Positions 40,193 to 48,453 are shown, numbered from the stretch's first letter. The stretch is 51,128 nucleotides of DNA from JACIWB01 sp038818725 (GCA_038818725.1 JAWAYL010000005.1:1-51128), one strand, 5' to 3'. Translations and numbers: made by a program. The notes: generated by a model from the sequence alone, not told the origin.

Positions 40193-41221
40193 TTAACATA
40201 TTCTTGGGATTATTTCTCCAGTTGGCATTTCAAGTATTCTTTTGCCCCCTACTTTTGTATTCAAAATTACATATTTTCCATCAGTTACTTCTCCCACTAT
40301 TTCTGCTTTTCTCCCATATTTATGCTTCCTTATTGCTTCTAGAACATCTTCCGCCATTTCCTCCATTACTCCAATAATCATTTTCCCCTCGTTTCCAACA
40401 GCATATGGATCAATGCCAAGCATTTCGCAAGCGGCGAGAGTTGCCTCATTTATTGGTATTTTCTCCTCATCAATCTGAATGCGAACCTGAGATTTTTTTG
40501 CCATCTCATTTAATGCACTTGCTATTCCTCCTCTTGTAGCATCTTTTGCCGAAACAATTCCTCCTACTTTTAAAGCTTTTTCAACAAGCCCATATAAAGG
40601 AGCGACATCTGACTTAACTTTTCCTTCAAATCCATATCCCTCTCTTTTTGAAATAATGGCTATGCCATGATCTGCAATTGTTCCAGTCAAAATTATTTTA
40701 TCTCCTTTCCTCAGGCAGGAGTCAAGAAGCCACTTATTTCTTTTTGTTAGTTCAAAATTTTCTTCAAGCATACTTGTTGCCTTCCCAATTGCTGATGTCG
40801 TTATAATCATTTCTTTTATTCCTCCTCTTTCAACAACTTTTGTATCACCCGTAATTATCTCTACTTCTCCTTCAATTGCTGTATTTGATATGCTTTTAAG
40901 AATTTTTTTATATTTTTCTATCTCAAATCCCTCTTCTATCACCATTGCAAGAGCCATTGCAATTGGTTTTGCTCCTAAAGAAGCAATATCATTTATTGTG
41001 CCAGCAACTGCAAGCCTTCCTATATCTCCACCAGGAAAAAAAATTGGCTGAACAGTATGGCTATCTGTTGTAAAAACGACATCATCAAAAACACCAGAAT
41101 CGTCCATTTGTTGCAAAGATACTTCCGCTTTTCTATTTCTAAATTCCTTAATTATAAATTCCTCTATCAACTCAGCCATTTCCCGCCCGCCAGCGCCGTG
41201 AGAGAGCTCTATTCTATGCAT
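40193..41221 (-). CDS. hypE: Hydrogenase maturation factor HypE
   Basis: 342 residues of the PurM-like fold that dehydrates a thiocarboxamide on its C-terminal Cys to make the cyanide ligands of [NiFe] hydrogenase. Start HRIELSHGAGGREMAELI, ATP-binding DSHTVQPIFFPGGDIG, and the diagnostic C-terminus IPRIC with the modified Cys. No hydrogenase subunit or other hyp gene is in the window, so the hydrogenase must be elsewhere. The start overlaps radA by 8 bp. The first codons use GC-rich triplets (GCGGGCGGGAAA on the coding strand). Confidence 0.95.
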   Translation of the reverse strand: MHRIELSHGAGGREMAELIEEFIIKEFRNRKAEVSLQQMDDSGVFDDVVFTTDSHTVQPIFFPGGDIGRLAVAGTINDIASLGAKPIAMALAMVIEEGFEIEKYKKILKSISNTAIEGEVEIITGDTKVVERGGIKEMIITTSAIGKATSMLEENFELTKRNKWLLDSCLRKGDKIILTGTIADHGIAIISKREGYGFEGKVKSDVAPLYGLVEKALKVGGIVSAKDATRGGIASALNEMAKKSQVRIQIDEEKIPINEATLAACEMLGIDPYAVGNEGKMIIGVMEEMAEDVLEAIRKHKYGRKAEIVGEVTDGKYVILNTKVGGKRILEMPTGEIIPRIC

Positions 41222-42152
41222 CCCTTATTCCTTCCTCTAAAACTGCAAATACAACCTCTCCTTCTGGAAGATGAGGTGAGTCAATTAAGCGCGCTATTCT
41301 TTTCCCACCCTTTGATTTCCTCAAATAAAGTCTGAACATTGCGGTGTGCCCAACTATATGCCCTCCTATTGGCTGGGTTGGATCGCCAAAGAATACATCA
41401 GGACGAGCAGCAACTTGGTTTGTTACACATATCACCGCGTTGTTTATTCTCGCAAATTTCAGCAAGGTATGCATGTGCTTATTTAATTTTTGTTGCCTTT
41501 CCGCTAAGGAACTTCTTCCAATGTATTCCGCTCTAAAATGTCCAGTTAGGGAGTCAACAACTAAAAGCCTTACATTATGCTCCTTTGCTATTTCATTAGC
41601 CTTCTCAACAAGCATCATCTGATGATTTGAATTGAAAGCGGTTGCAACATGTATTCTCTTCAAAGCTTCTCTTCCATCCATTCCATAACCATTTGCCATT
41701 TGAATTATTCTTTCTGGACGGAATGTATTCTCTGTATCAATGAAAATTGCTTCTCCTTCCAAGCCACCTTCCTCTTCCTTCAGTTGAACATTCACACATA
41801 GCTGATGAGCAATCTGTGTTTTGCCTGAGCCAAATTCTCCGAAAAGTTCTGTTATTGCTTGTGTTTCAAAACCCCCTCCCAATAGCTCATCCAAGCTTTT
41901 TGAACCAGTTGTAAGATGCTTCCTTTCTTTTAATCTTTCAAGCAACGCATCACCTGTTTCAAATCCTCCAACATCTGCTTTTTCTCTTGCTGCCTGTATT
42001 ATTTTCAGCGCAGTCCCTTCTCCAATTTCAGCAATTTCAGCAAGTTCTGCAGGGGATGCGACAGCAATAGCCATCAAATCAGTATAACCTGCTTCCTCCA
42101 GTTTTTTTGCAGTTGCAGGTCCAACACCAGGTAAATCTTCAAGATCGATCAT
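41214..42152 (-). CDS. radA: DNA repair and recombination protein RadA
   Basis: About 312 residues, the archaeal RecA/Rad51 strand-exchange protein. N-terminal helix-hairpin-helix (LEDLPGVGPATAKKLEEAG), Walker A GEFGSGKTQIAHQL, Walker B LLVVDSLTGHF, L2 region CVTNQVAARPDVFFGDP and C-terminal RIARLIDSPHLPEGE. No intein. ATG 42152 is selected over TTG 42167 because a TATA box at 42178-42188 would put the transcript start at about 42158, downstream of the TTG. Operon with hypE. Confidence 0.97.
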   Translation of the reverse strand: MIDLEDLPGVGPATAKKLEEAGYTDLMAIAVASPAELAEIAEIGEGTALKIIQAAREKADVGGFETGDALLERLKERKHLTTGSKSLDELLGGGFETQAITELFGEFGSGKTQIAHQLCVNVQLKEEEGGLEGEAIFIDTENTFRPERIIQMANGYGMDGREALKRIHVATAFNSNHQMMLVEKANEIAKEHNVRLLVVDSLTGHFRAEYIGRSSLAERQQKLNKHMHTLLKFARINNAVICVTNQVAARPDVFFGDPTQPIGGHIVGHTAMFRLYLRKSKGGKRIARLIDSPHLPEGEVVFAVLEEGIRDA

Positions 42153-42177
42153 ATTATCAATTTTCAATACATACTGG

Positions 42178-42188
42178 ATTTATAAAAG
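42178..42188 (-). promoter_or_regulatory. TATA box for radA-hypE
   Basis: CTTTTATAAAT on the minus strand, with a purine-rich AAGATAA just upstream. It predicts transcription from about 42158, leaving a leader of a few bases before ATG 42152. Confidence 0.55.
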
Positions 42189-42248
42189 TTATCTTGTTCT
42201 TGGATTTCAAAAATAACAAAAATTAAAAAAATAATATGATATACTATT

Positions 42249-43517
42249 ATGAATTTTAGAAAATTCATAGAAAAGCTGGAAACCCAGGACAAAATTTTAA
42301 AAATAAAAAAAGAAGTTAGCACTGAATATGAAATTTCTTCGCTAATGAGAATATTTGATGGAAAACCTATTTTATTTGAAAATGTAAGTGGATATGATAT
42401 GAAGGTTGCGGGAAATATATTTAGCACTAGAAAATTGCTTGCTGAATCTCTTGAAATAAATGAAAAAGAATTATTGAAAAAAATAATTTTTGCAATAGAA
42501 AATCCTAAAAAGCCTGAGATTAAAAAAGCGAAAGGATATAAAAATATAAAAAGTTTAGATGAATTGCCTATATTGAAGCACTATCCTCAGGATGGTGGAA
42601 AATATATATCATCTGGAGTTATTATTGCTTTTGATAAAGAATATGGATTTAATGCTTCATATCATCGAATGATGGTTATTGACAGCAACAAAGTTGTGAT
42701 GAGAATTCTGCCAAGAGATTTCAATTTATATATTGAAAGAGGACTAAAAGAATTTGCAATTTGTATTGGAAATCCTGCATCTGTTGCAATTTCTTCAGCA
42801 ATTTCAATGGCTCCAGAAGTAGACGAGCTTGCAATAGCAAATTCATTGTATAAAATTAATTTAATTGAAATAGACCATCACATTGTTCCTGAGGCAGAAA
42901 TAATTATGATTGCTGAGTTAACTGGTGAAATGCACGATGAAGGTCCATTTCTCGATTTAACAGAAACATTTGATATTGTTAGAAAGGAAAGGGTTGCAAG
43001 GATAAAGAAAATATACGCAAAAGATAATGCAATCTATCACGCCCTGCTTCCAGGCGGGCTGGAGCATAAAGTATTGATGGGCTTGCCAAAAGAGCCGACT
43101 ATATTTAAAGAAGTATCGAAAGTTTGTGATGTTGTTGATGTATATATTACTCCTGGAGGATGTTCTTGGCTTCATGGTGTGGTGAGCATAAGGAAAAAAA
43201 GCGAGGAAGATGGAAAAAAGGCAATTGAAGCGGCATTTAGAGGACATAAATCAATGAAGCATGTTTTTATTGTTGATGAAGATATTGATATTCATGATTG
43301 GAACCAAGTGGAGTGGGCAATGGCAACTCGTTTTCAGGGGAATAAGGATATGATAATAAAATATGAGAAAGGATCTTCACTTGATCCGTCCGCAAATCCA
43401 GTTACAAGAGAAACAACTAAAATTGGCTTTGATTTAACAATTCCTTTTGATAAAAACAGAGAAGATTTTAAAAAACCGGATTTACCAATGAAAATAAATC
43501 CAGATGACTACCTATAG
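42249..43517 (+). CDS. UbiD-family decarboxylase (candidate anhydromevalonate phosphate decarboxylase)
   Basis: 422 residues of the prenylated-FMN-dependent UbiD fold. Conserved segments: NASYHRMMVIDSNKVVMRIL, IGNPASVAISSAISMAPEVDEL, EAEIIMIAELTGEMHDEGPF and the catalytic-loop region TITP-type VYITPGGCSWLHGVVSI. In archaea with the modified mevalonate pathway a UbiD homolog converts trans-anhydromevalonate 5-phosphate to isopentenyl phosphate. Length and similarity fit that enzyme, but other UbiD substrates cannot be excluded. The flavin prenyltransferase UbiX is not here. Overlaps trmY by 14 bp. Confidence 0.87.
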   Translation: MNFRKFIEKLETQDKILKIKKEVSTEYEISSLMRIFDGKPILFENVSGYDMKVAGNIFSTRKLLAESLEINEKELLKKIIFAIENPKKPEIKKAKGYKNIKSLDELPILKHYPQDGGKYISSGVIIAFDKEYGFNASYHRMMVIDSNKVVMRILPRDFNLYIERGLKEFAICIGNPASVAISSAISMAPEVDELAIANSLYKINLIEIDHHIVPEAEIIMIAELTGEMHDEGPFLDLTETFDIVRKERVARIKKIYAKDNAIYHALLPGGLEHKVLMGLPKEPTIFKEVSKVCDVVDVYITPGGCSWLHGVVSIRKKSEEDGKKAIEAAFRGHKSMKHVFIVDEDIDIHDWNQVEWAMATRFQGNKDMIIKYEKGSSLDPSANPVTRETTKIGFDLTIPFDKNREDFKKPDLPMKINPDDYL

Positions 43518-44094
43518 ACATTTTTATCTTAAATCAAATGCATTAACAAAAGCAAATATAAATTTAAAAGATTTACCATCTGCTGGAAGAATTGATATAG
43601 TTGCAAGATGTGTGAATTCTGCCTTCTGGCTATCAAATAGTATAAGGAGAAATGTTTTTTTCCATACAATTCTTCATGGAGAACCAAATCCTCCTATTTA
43701 TATAAGATTTGAAGGAGGAAAATTGAGGAAAGTGAGTCCAGATGAAAGAAGCATATCAATTTTCATATTAAAGGCAATAGAGAAAGCAGGAGATGAGGAA
43801 AAAGAAAGCACTCCTGGCATATTTGTTTGTAAAAAGAATTTCAATAAATTTGTTGAAGAGAATAGAGATAAGGAATATTATTTGATGGATGAAAAAGGAG
43901 AGGATATTGAGAAAATTGATATAGGAGAAAATCCGTTGTTTTTCTTGGGAGATAATAGAGGGCTAAATGAAGAAGAAAAAAAGATTCTTCATAAATATGG
44001 AGCAATAGATGTTTCAATTGGGAAAAAATCTTATTTAAGTAGCCATTGTATTACAGTAATAAATTGGTTGCTAGATAAAATTGAGGAGAAATAA
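43504..44094 (+). CDS. trmY: tRNA (pseudouridine54-N1)-methyltransferase TrmY
   Basis: 196 residues of the SPOUT fold, DUF358 family. N-terminal RHFYLKSNALTKANINLKDLPSAGR and the active-site region LHGEPNPPIYIRFEGGKLRKVSPDE are typical. The knot region is FFLGDNRGLNEEE followed by SHCITVINWLLD. Makes m1-pseudouridine at position 54 of the T arm, an archaeal substitute for ribothymidine. Overlaps the UbiD gene end by 14 bp, so both probably share an mRNA. Confidence 0.94.
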   Translation: MTTYRHFYLKSNALTKANINLKDLPSAGRIDIVARCVNSAFWLSNSIRRNVFFHTILHGEPNPPIYIRFEGGKLRKVSPDERSISIFILKAIEKAGDEEKESTPGIFVCKKNFNKFVEENRDKEYYLMDEKGEDIEKIDIGENPLFFLGDNRGLNEEEKKILHKYGAIDVSIGKKSYLSSHCITVINWLLDKIEEK

Positions 44095-44103
44095 ATTTAT
44101 AAC
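44094..44103 (+). promoter_or_regulatory. TATA box for the F420 hydrogenase beta-like gene
   Basis: AATTTATAAC overlaps the last base of trmY and is centred about 23 bp before the ATG at 44121, the leaderless spacing seen at other first genes in this window. Confidence 0.5.
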
Positions 44104-44120
44104 TAATTTTAATACAAAAT

Positions 44121-45191
44121 ATGGAAGAAATTTCATTCGATGATTTAAAAAAGGATGTTATTGATAAAGGATTATGTGCTCTATGCGGGGGTTGCACATC
44201 TTTTTGCAGGGCCAATAGACTCGTCGCTATCGGCATGAAAGATGGATTGCCTGACTATATAAATCAAGAGAATTGTATGAAGTGTGGAATATGTTATATG
44301 ATATGTCCATTCACAGAAGAACTTGATGAAGAAATCAGGAGAAAATATGGCGAGGGTATAGGAAAGATAATAAACATTTATTCATCCCGCTCTACAGATG
44401 AAAATATTTTAAAAAAATGCTGTGATGGGGGCGTAGCTACTTCTTTGCTTAACTATTTGCTGGATGCTGGGATTGTAGATGCAGTTTTAGCTGTTAAAAA
44501 AATGAAAGGAGGGAGAAGCATCCCATTCCTTGCATCATCATATAATGATTTATTGAGTTGTGCTGGTTCTGTAATTGCAACAGTTCCAAGTTTAGAAGAA
44601 GTTAAATATTTTAGCACATATACTTCTCTTTTGCCTGAGCTGAAAGAAGTTGGTTATGGAGGGATTGAAAAAATAGCAATAACAGGCACACCTTGCCAGA
44701 TAAAAAGCATAAGGAAGATGCAATCTGTAAATATTTTACCATCAGGAATGGTAAATTTCATAGTTGGTCTTTTCTGCATAGAAAATTTTTCATTCGATGC
44801 TGTTTCATTAAGAAAATTTGAAAGTATTGTGGGAAGGATAAATGATATTGAAAAGATAAATATAAAAGAAAAGATGATTGTTGAATTTAAAGACGGAAGG
44901 ATAAAAGAAATATCTTTAAAGGCATTAAAGGAAGTTGCAAGAAAATCTTGCCTTAAATGCTTATTACCTTTTTCAAATATATATGGAGATATTTCTTTAG
45001 GAGGAATTGGCTCTGAAAAAGGATATACAACTGTTGTTATAAGAAATGATTATGGGAAAAAAATTTTTGATGAAGCAGTTGATGAAGGTTATATAGAAAT
45101 CTACCCAGAATGGGATAAAAAACATGAAGAAAAAATAAAAAAAATTATTGAGGAATGGACAATTAGAAAAGAAAAAAAGGATTTTCCATGA
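44121..45191 (+). CDS. Coenzyme F420 hydrogenase/dehydrogenase beta subunit family iron-sulfur flavoprotein
   Basis: 356 residues. Two ferredoxin-like motifs, CALCGGCTSFC and CMKCGICYMICP, followed by the FrhB/FpoF-type domain: YSSRSTDENILKKCCDGGVATSLLNYLL and TGTPCQIKSIRKM are highly characteristic. The family binds FAD and 4Fe-4S clusters and exchanges electrons with F420 or ferredoxin; in members outside hydrogenases the partner is often unknown. Neighbouring HypE hints at a hydrogenase in the genome but gives no proof. A TATA box gives leaderless spacing. Overlaps the next gene by ATGA. Confidence 0.88.
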   Translation: MEEISFDDLKKDVIDKGLCALCGGCTSFCRANRLVAIGMKDGLPDYINQENCMKCGICYMICPFTEELDEEIRRKYGEGIGKIINIYSSRSTDENILKKCCDGGVATSLLNYLLDAGIVDAVLAVKKMKGGRSIPFLASSYNDLLSCAGSVIATVPSLEEVKYFSTYTSLLPELKEVGYGGIEKIAITGTPCQIKSIRKMQSVNILPSGMVNFIVGLFCIENFSFDAVSLRKFESIVGRINDIEKINIKEKMIVEFKDGRIKEISLKALKEVARKSCLKCLLPFSNIYGDISLGGIGSEKGYTTVVIRNDYGKKIFDEAVDEGYIEIYPEWDKKHEEKIKKIIEEWTIRKEKKDFP

Positions 45192-45832
45192 ATATCCAAA
45201 CTCTTCTTTTTCCATTAGGATTGCTTCCATCTATAGCTATCCTGTATATATTAGTAAGAAATTATGAAGGAAAATTTATGGAAAAAAATATATTTATTCT
45301 ATTTGTAGCTGGTTTTATTTTTGGCATATTTTTATATTTAATTGAAAAATTTACTTTTTTTGAAAAATCGCTTAATCTTTTAATTTATTCTTTTCTATTT
45401 TCTCTTGTTGAACAGCTTTCGAAATTTGCCATCCTCAATCTTAAGAGATTTTATGATAAAGCATTAACAATTTATGGCGCCAGCTTTGGGCTTGGTTTTT
45501 CCTCCATTTTTGCTGCTTTTTTTGTTATTGAAATTGTGGTAGGAATTGAAACAATTTTTTTCATAATTCTTGTAATATCTGTTATCCTATATCATTGCAA
45601 CGGTGGCATAATGATAGCTCTTGGAATAAGCAGAAAGGAGAAATTAAAATATTTTATAATTTCGTTTTTGATGGGCGTGATTATATGGGCTATTGTGATT
45701 TTGTTCTCCAATTATACTCTTTTTTCAATATTATCATTTGCTTTATCAATTTCTATCTTTATTTTGCTTTATAAAAAATATCTTCCATTTGAAATGCTTA
45801 CAAGAAGAGAAATTTTATCTAAAAAATCTTAA
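45188..45832 (+). CDS. Membrane protein distantly resembling PrsW-type intramembrane proteases
   Basis: 214 residues with six or seven membrane helices. SLVEQLSKFAILNLK followed by IYGASFGLGFSSIF and LYHCNGGIMIALGISRKEK is laid out like the PrsW motifs EExxK, GxxxGxGF and H(xx)W. Key differences are that the first Glu-Glu pair is Glu-Gln and the ENx pair after GFAxx is missing, so catalysis is doubtful. Translationally coupled to the F420 hydrogenase beta-like gene. Its end overlaps a convergent membrane gene by 18 bp. Low-confidence family call; sure only that it is a real membrane protein gene. Confidence 0.45.
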   Translation: MNIQTLLFPLGLLPSIAILYILVRNYEGKFMEKNIFILFVAGFIFGIFLYLIEKFTFFEKSLNLLIYSFLFSLVEQLSKFAILNLKRFYDKALTIYGASFGLGFSSIFAAFFVIEIVVGIETIFFIILVISVILYHCNGGIMIALGISRKEKLKYFIISFLMGVIIWAIVILFSNYTLFSILSFALSISIFILLYKKYLPFEMLTRREILSKKS

Positions 45833-46273
45833 CCTATATGAGAAATATTTCCAGCTTCTTGATTCTGAAAAAGTATAGTAAATCAATGAACTTATACCTA
45901 TTAATAGAGATATTGAGCCATATATAAATACGCTCGCCATCCCTGCGCCAGCCAGCTCGTCCATACTATTAATATACTGAATTTTTTTAACAAAAAATGC
46001 CCAATAAATAGATACAATAAGTGCAGAGATTGAAAGAATGGAAAGCATATACCATATTATCCCTTTTTTCTTATTTCTTTCATAATAAATGGTTATAGCA
46101 GTAATCATGAGCCACCATCCTATGCCTATTATTATAATTGTTTTTATTGGAAAAAATATTCCTAAATTTGGATAATCAAAAAGAAGGAGTAGATAATTTA
46201 TTATATTCAGAAATATAAAAATTGCAACCGATATCATCGATGAAAATATCGCCCACTCTTCCCATCTTTCCAT
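45815..46273 (-). CDS. Uncharacterised four-helix membrane protein
   Basis: 152 residues, not recognised. Four hydrophobic segments: VAIFIFLNIINYLLLLF, FPIKTIIIIGIGWWLMITAITIY (about 42-64), MLSILSISALIVSIYWAFFV and ASVFIYGSISLLIGISSLIYY. Loops are short with a charged YYERNKKKG turn and a basic C-terminus. A TATA-like AATTTATAAT at 46291-46300 (read on the minus strand) is about 23 bp from the ATG, giving leaderless spacing. Convergent with the PrsW-like gene (18-bp overlap). Confidence 0.6.
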   Translation of the reverse strand: MERWEEWAIFSSMISVAIFIFLNIINYLLLLFDYPNLGIFFPIKTIIIIGIGWWLMITAITIYYERNKKKGIIWYMLSILSISALIVSIYWAFFVKKIQYINSMDELAGAGMASVFIYGSISLLIGISSLIYYTFSESRSWKYFSYRLRFFR

Positions 46274-46290
46274 AAATTGCTATAAGGATG

Positions 46291-46335
46291 AATTTATAAT
46301 GTTTTTCAAAATTAATTTAAAAAAGATTTATAAAG
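46291..46335. promoter_or_regulatory. Divergent TATA boxes in the 46274-46353 spacer
   Basis: Minus strand ATTATAAATT (46291-46300) is about 23 bp from the ATG at 46273. Plus strand ATTTATAAAG (46326-46335) is about 24 bp from the ATG at 46354. Each gene therefore has its own leaderless promoter in an 80-bp spacer. Confidence 0.5.
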
Positions 46336-46353
46336 AATAAATTTATTAAATTC

Positions 46354-46860
46354 ATGAGAAAAATAACATCAATTTTAATACTATCCCTCTTTATCTTGCC
46401 AACATGCTTTGCTAAGAATAGCGTTGATATTGAAATTTTCAATGTGTTCAATGAAAAAGTTAAGGAAATGAAAGTTTCTTATGAAGATGCAGAGAGAATT
46501 GAGAAAGGAGATTTAACTCCATTGAAAATAAAGAAAGATTTTGGTTTTTCAAATTATATAATAAGTGTTGGAGGAGGCAAGGTATTTATACCATTTTCCA
46601 AGGAAAGAAGTTTTTTTAGGTTGCTTTTAAGACCAATTTTATTCCATTATTCTAAAGGATTTACAATTACAAAATTTGGAGCAAACTATTTATGGAAGGG
46701 GAAATGCATTGATGATTATGGTTTAATGCTTGGAAATCAATTTGGATTTATGCTCGGCTTTTTTGGCTTGCATATAAAGATAGCATGGAAATTAAAAGAA
46801 GACACTCATTTATTTATTGGCTCATCTATTCTTTTTATAGGATATGATAAAATTGGCTAA
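46354..46860 (+). CDS. Uncharacterised secreted or membrane-associated protein
   Basis: 168 residues, not recognised. Signal peptide MRKITSILILSLFILPTCFA. The middle has a stretch of beta-like sequence (VDIEIFNVFNEKVKEMKV), a glycine-rich ISVGGGKVFIPF and a hydrophobic C-terminal half (LMLGNQFGFMLGFFGLHIKIAW, in part) that might insert in the membrane or form a hydrophobic core. No cysteine, metal or catalytic pattern stands out. The stop overlaps the convergent trmI by 4 bp. A leaderless promoter precedes it. Confidence 0.6.
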   Translation: MRKITSILILSLFILPTCFAKNSVDIEIFNVFNEKVKEMKVSYEDAERIEKGDLTPLKIKKDFGFSNYIISVGGGKVFIPFSKERSFFRLLLRPILFHYSKGFTITKFGANYLWKGKCIDDYGLMLGNQFGFMLGFFGLHIKIAWKLKEDTHLFIGSSILFIGYDKIG

Positions 46861-47588
46861 TCAATTGCTTTCCTTGCAAATGTCATAAAACCAGTATGTA
46901 AAATTCCACTTGGCTCAGGATGAGTATACCCTCCTATACTTTTCCATTTCCTTTGAATGTTTTCTATTGTTGAATAAATAAGGAAACCATTTTTTCTAAT
47001 TTCATTCAAGCAAGAAATTTGCCCTTCTATATGTGGGGAATAAACAACAAGCCATCCTCCTGGCTTAAGAGCTTTCTTTGCTTTTCCTACAATTTCATGA
47101 GAATTCTTCATATCAAGAGTAATTAAATCAAGATTTCTTTCCCTAAAATTTTTTATATCCTCATTTTTTATTTTAACTATTTTCTCCATTCCACAAAATT
47201 CAATATTTCTTTTAGCAATTTCATAAAATTCTTTCCTTTTCTCGTAAGTATATACCTTTCCTTTTTTTCCAACAATATTTCCAAGAAATATAGCAAGGAA
47301 ACCTGAGCCTGAGCCGCCGTCAACGCATCTCCATCCATATGAAATGCCTGTTATTGCAACAATTTGACAAGCATCTTTTGGAAGCACAACTTGCGAGCCG
47401 CGCCTGCATTTTGTGAGTAAATCAATTACATTTGGCTTAATTGCGATAAATTTAGCCATGGGGGTTTTAACAATATCTCCTTCTTTTATTTTTCTTGCAT
47501 CTATTTTTCCATATTTTGTATTTTTTATATTTCCTTTCTCAATTAACAAAGCATCCTCGCTATTGATCAGCAATATATATTCTCGCAT
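46857..47588 (-). CDS. trmI: tRNA (adenine-N1)-methyltransferase TrmI
   Basis: 243 residues. N-terminal beta domain, then the class I methyltransferase: ITGISYGWRCVDGGSGSGFLAIFLG (SAM motif I within VDGGSGSGFL), YTYEKRKEFYEIAKRN, LDLITLDMKNSHEIVGKAKKAL and a C-terminal GGYTHPEPSGILHTGFMTFARK typical of the GCD14/TrmI family. In archaea it methylates A57/A58 of the T arm, complementing TrmY at position 54. Its start overlaps the end of the radical SAM gene by 29 bp, so the minus-strand genes pcm, radical SAM and trmI form one unit. Confidence 0.93.
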   Translation of the reverse strand: MREYILLINSEDALLIEKGNIKNTKYGKIDARKIKEGDIVKTPMAKFIAIKPNVIDLLTKCRRGSQVVLPKDACQIVAITGISYGWRCVDGGSGSGFLAIFLGNIVGKKGKVYTYEKRKEFYEIAKRNIEFCGMEKIVKIKNEDIKNFRERNLDLITLDMKNSHEIVGKAKKALKPGGWLVVYSPHIEGQISCLNEIRKNGFLIYSTIENIQRKWKSIGGYTHPEPSGILHTGFMTFARKAID

Positions 47589-48453
47589 ATTTTTCAGCCT
47601 CTTCTATACATTTAAATATTTCTTTTTTACTTATTTTATAAGGATAATTATATATTTTTTTAACCCTATCATTGTAAAAAGGGCGATTGCAATCAGGGCA
47701 GCCAGAAGTATAGAAGGCATTTTTTGGCAGACTGTTTAACTCAATTAACGATATTTTTTCTCCATTAAAATAAATTTTTCCCGCATTTTTCTCTATTGCA
47801 TAAAGGGCAAGTTGAATAGCTCTATATCTCTCCAAGCTCACAACTGTTTCATTTCCTTTTGAATAGGGAAATAGAGCAACTTTTATTTTCATTCTTGAAA
47901 TTTTTCTCATCAAATCAACTGCTTCTTTATCCTTCTCTCCAAGCCCAACAATAAGATGGCATGTTGATTTTCCAAATATTTTTCTTGCAATTTTCAATGC
48001 CTTCATATATTCATTCCATGATGGCACATTTTTTTTAAATTTCTTAAAAATTTCCTCATTGAAGCAATCTAATCCTATTCCAACTCTTTCAACACCATTC
48101 TCTTTCAAAATATTCATTTTTTCTTCTCCAATTGCATTAATTGAAACAGAGATTGAAATGCCAAAATTATTGAATTCCTTTAAAATATATAGTAAATCCT
48201 TCCAGTATTTTTCCCCATATATTGTCTGAATGCATATTCTTTTTGCTTTTTTCCTCATTTTTTTCTTTAAAAAATTAAAATTATAAGTTTGCCAGTACAT
48301 TCTTCCAAGCCATCCATTTTTCTGATTACAATATAAACAATTTCCCTCGCATAATCCATCCATTAAAAAATAAAGAGTTTTTTGAGGAGCATCAATTTTT
48401 AATTTTTTTAGCCCTAAGAAATTTGCGGTTGCTGGTGATAATCTAATATTCAT
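47560..48453 (-). CDS. Radical SAM protein, biotin-synthase-related (COG2516 type; candidate archaeal lipoyl synthase subunit)
   Basis: About 297 residues. PQKTLYFLMDGLCEGNCLYC contains the Cys-x3-Cys-x2-Cys cluster motif, followed by NGWLGRMYWQTYNF; the C-terminal SGCPDCNRPFYND adds two cysteines that could hold an auxiliary cluster. This family was annotated as biotin synthase-related and includes one of the two Thermococcus LipS proteins that jointly insert sulfur into octanoyl groups. The start is set by a clear Shine-Dalgarno, AAAGGAGG, whose spacing best fits the second of two adjacent ATGs (48453). It overlaps pcm and trmI. Function inferred from family; its radical SAM nature is visible. 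Confidence 0.84.
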   Translation of the reverse strand: MNIRLSPATANFLGLKKLKIDAPQKTLYFLMDGLCEGNCLYCNQKNGWLGRMYWQTYNFNFLKKKMRKKAKRICIQTIYGEKYWKDLLYILKEFNNFGISISVSINAIGEEKMNILKENGVERVGIGLDCFNEEIFKKFKKNVPSWNEYMKALKIARKIFGKSTCHLIVGLGEKDKEAVDLMRKISRMKIKVALFPYSKGNETVVSLERYRAIQLALYAIEKNAGKIYFNGEKISLIELNSLPKNAFYTSGCPDCNRPFYNDRVKKIYNYPYKISKKEIFKCIEEAEKYARIYIADQ

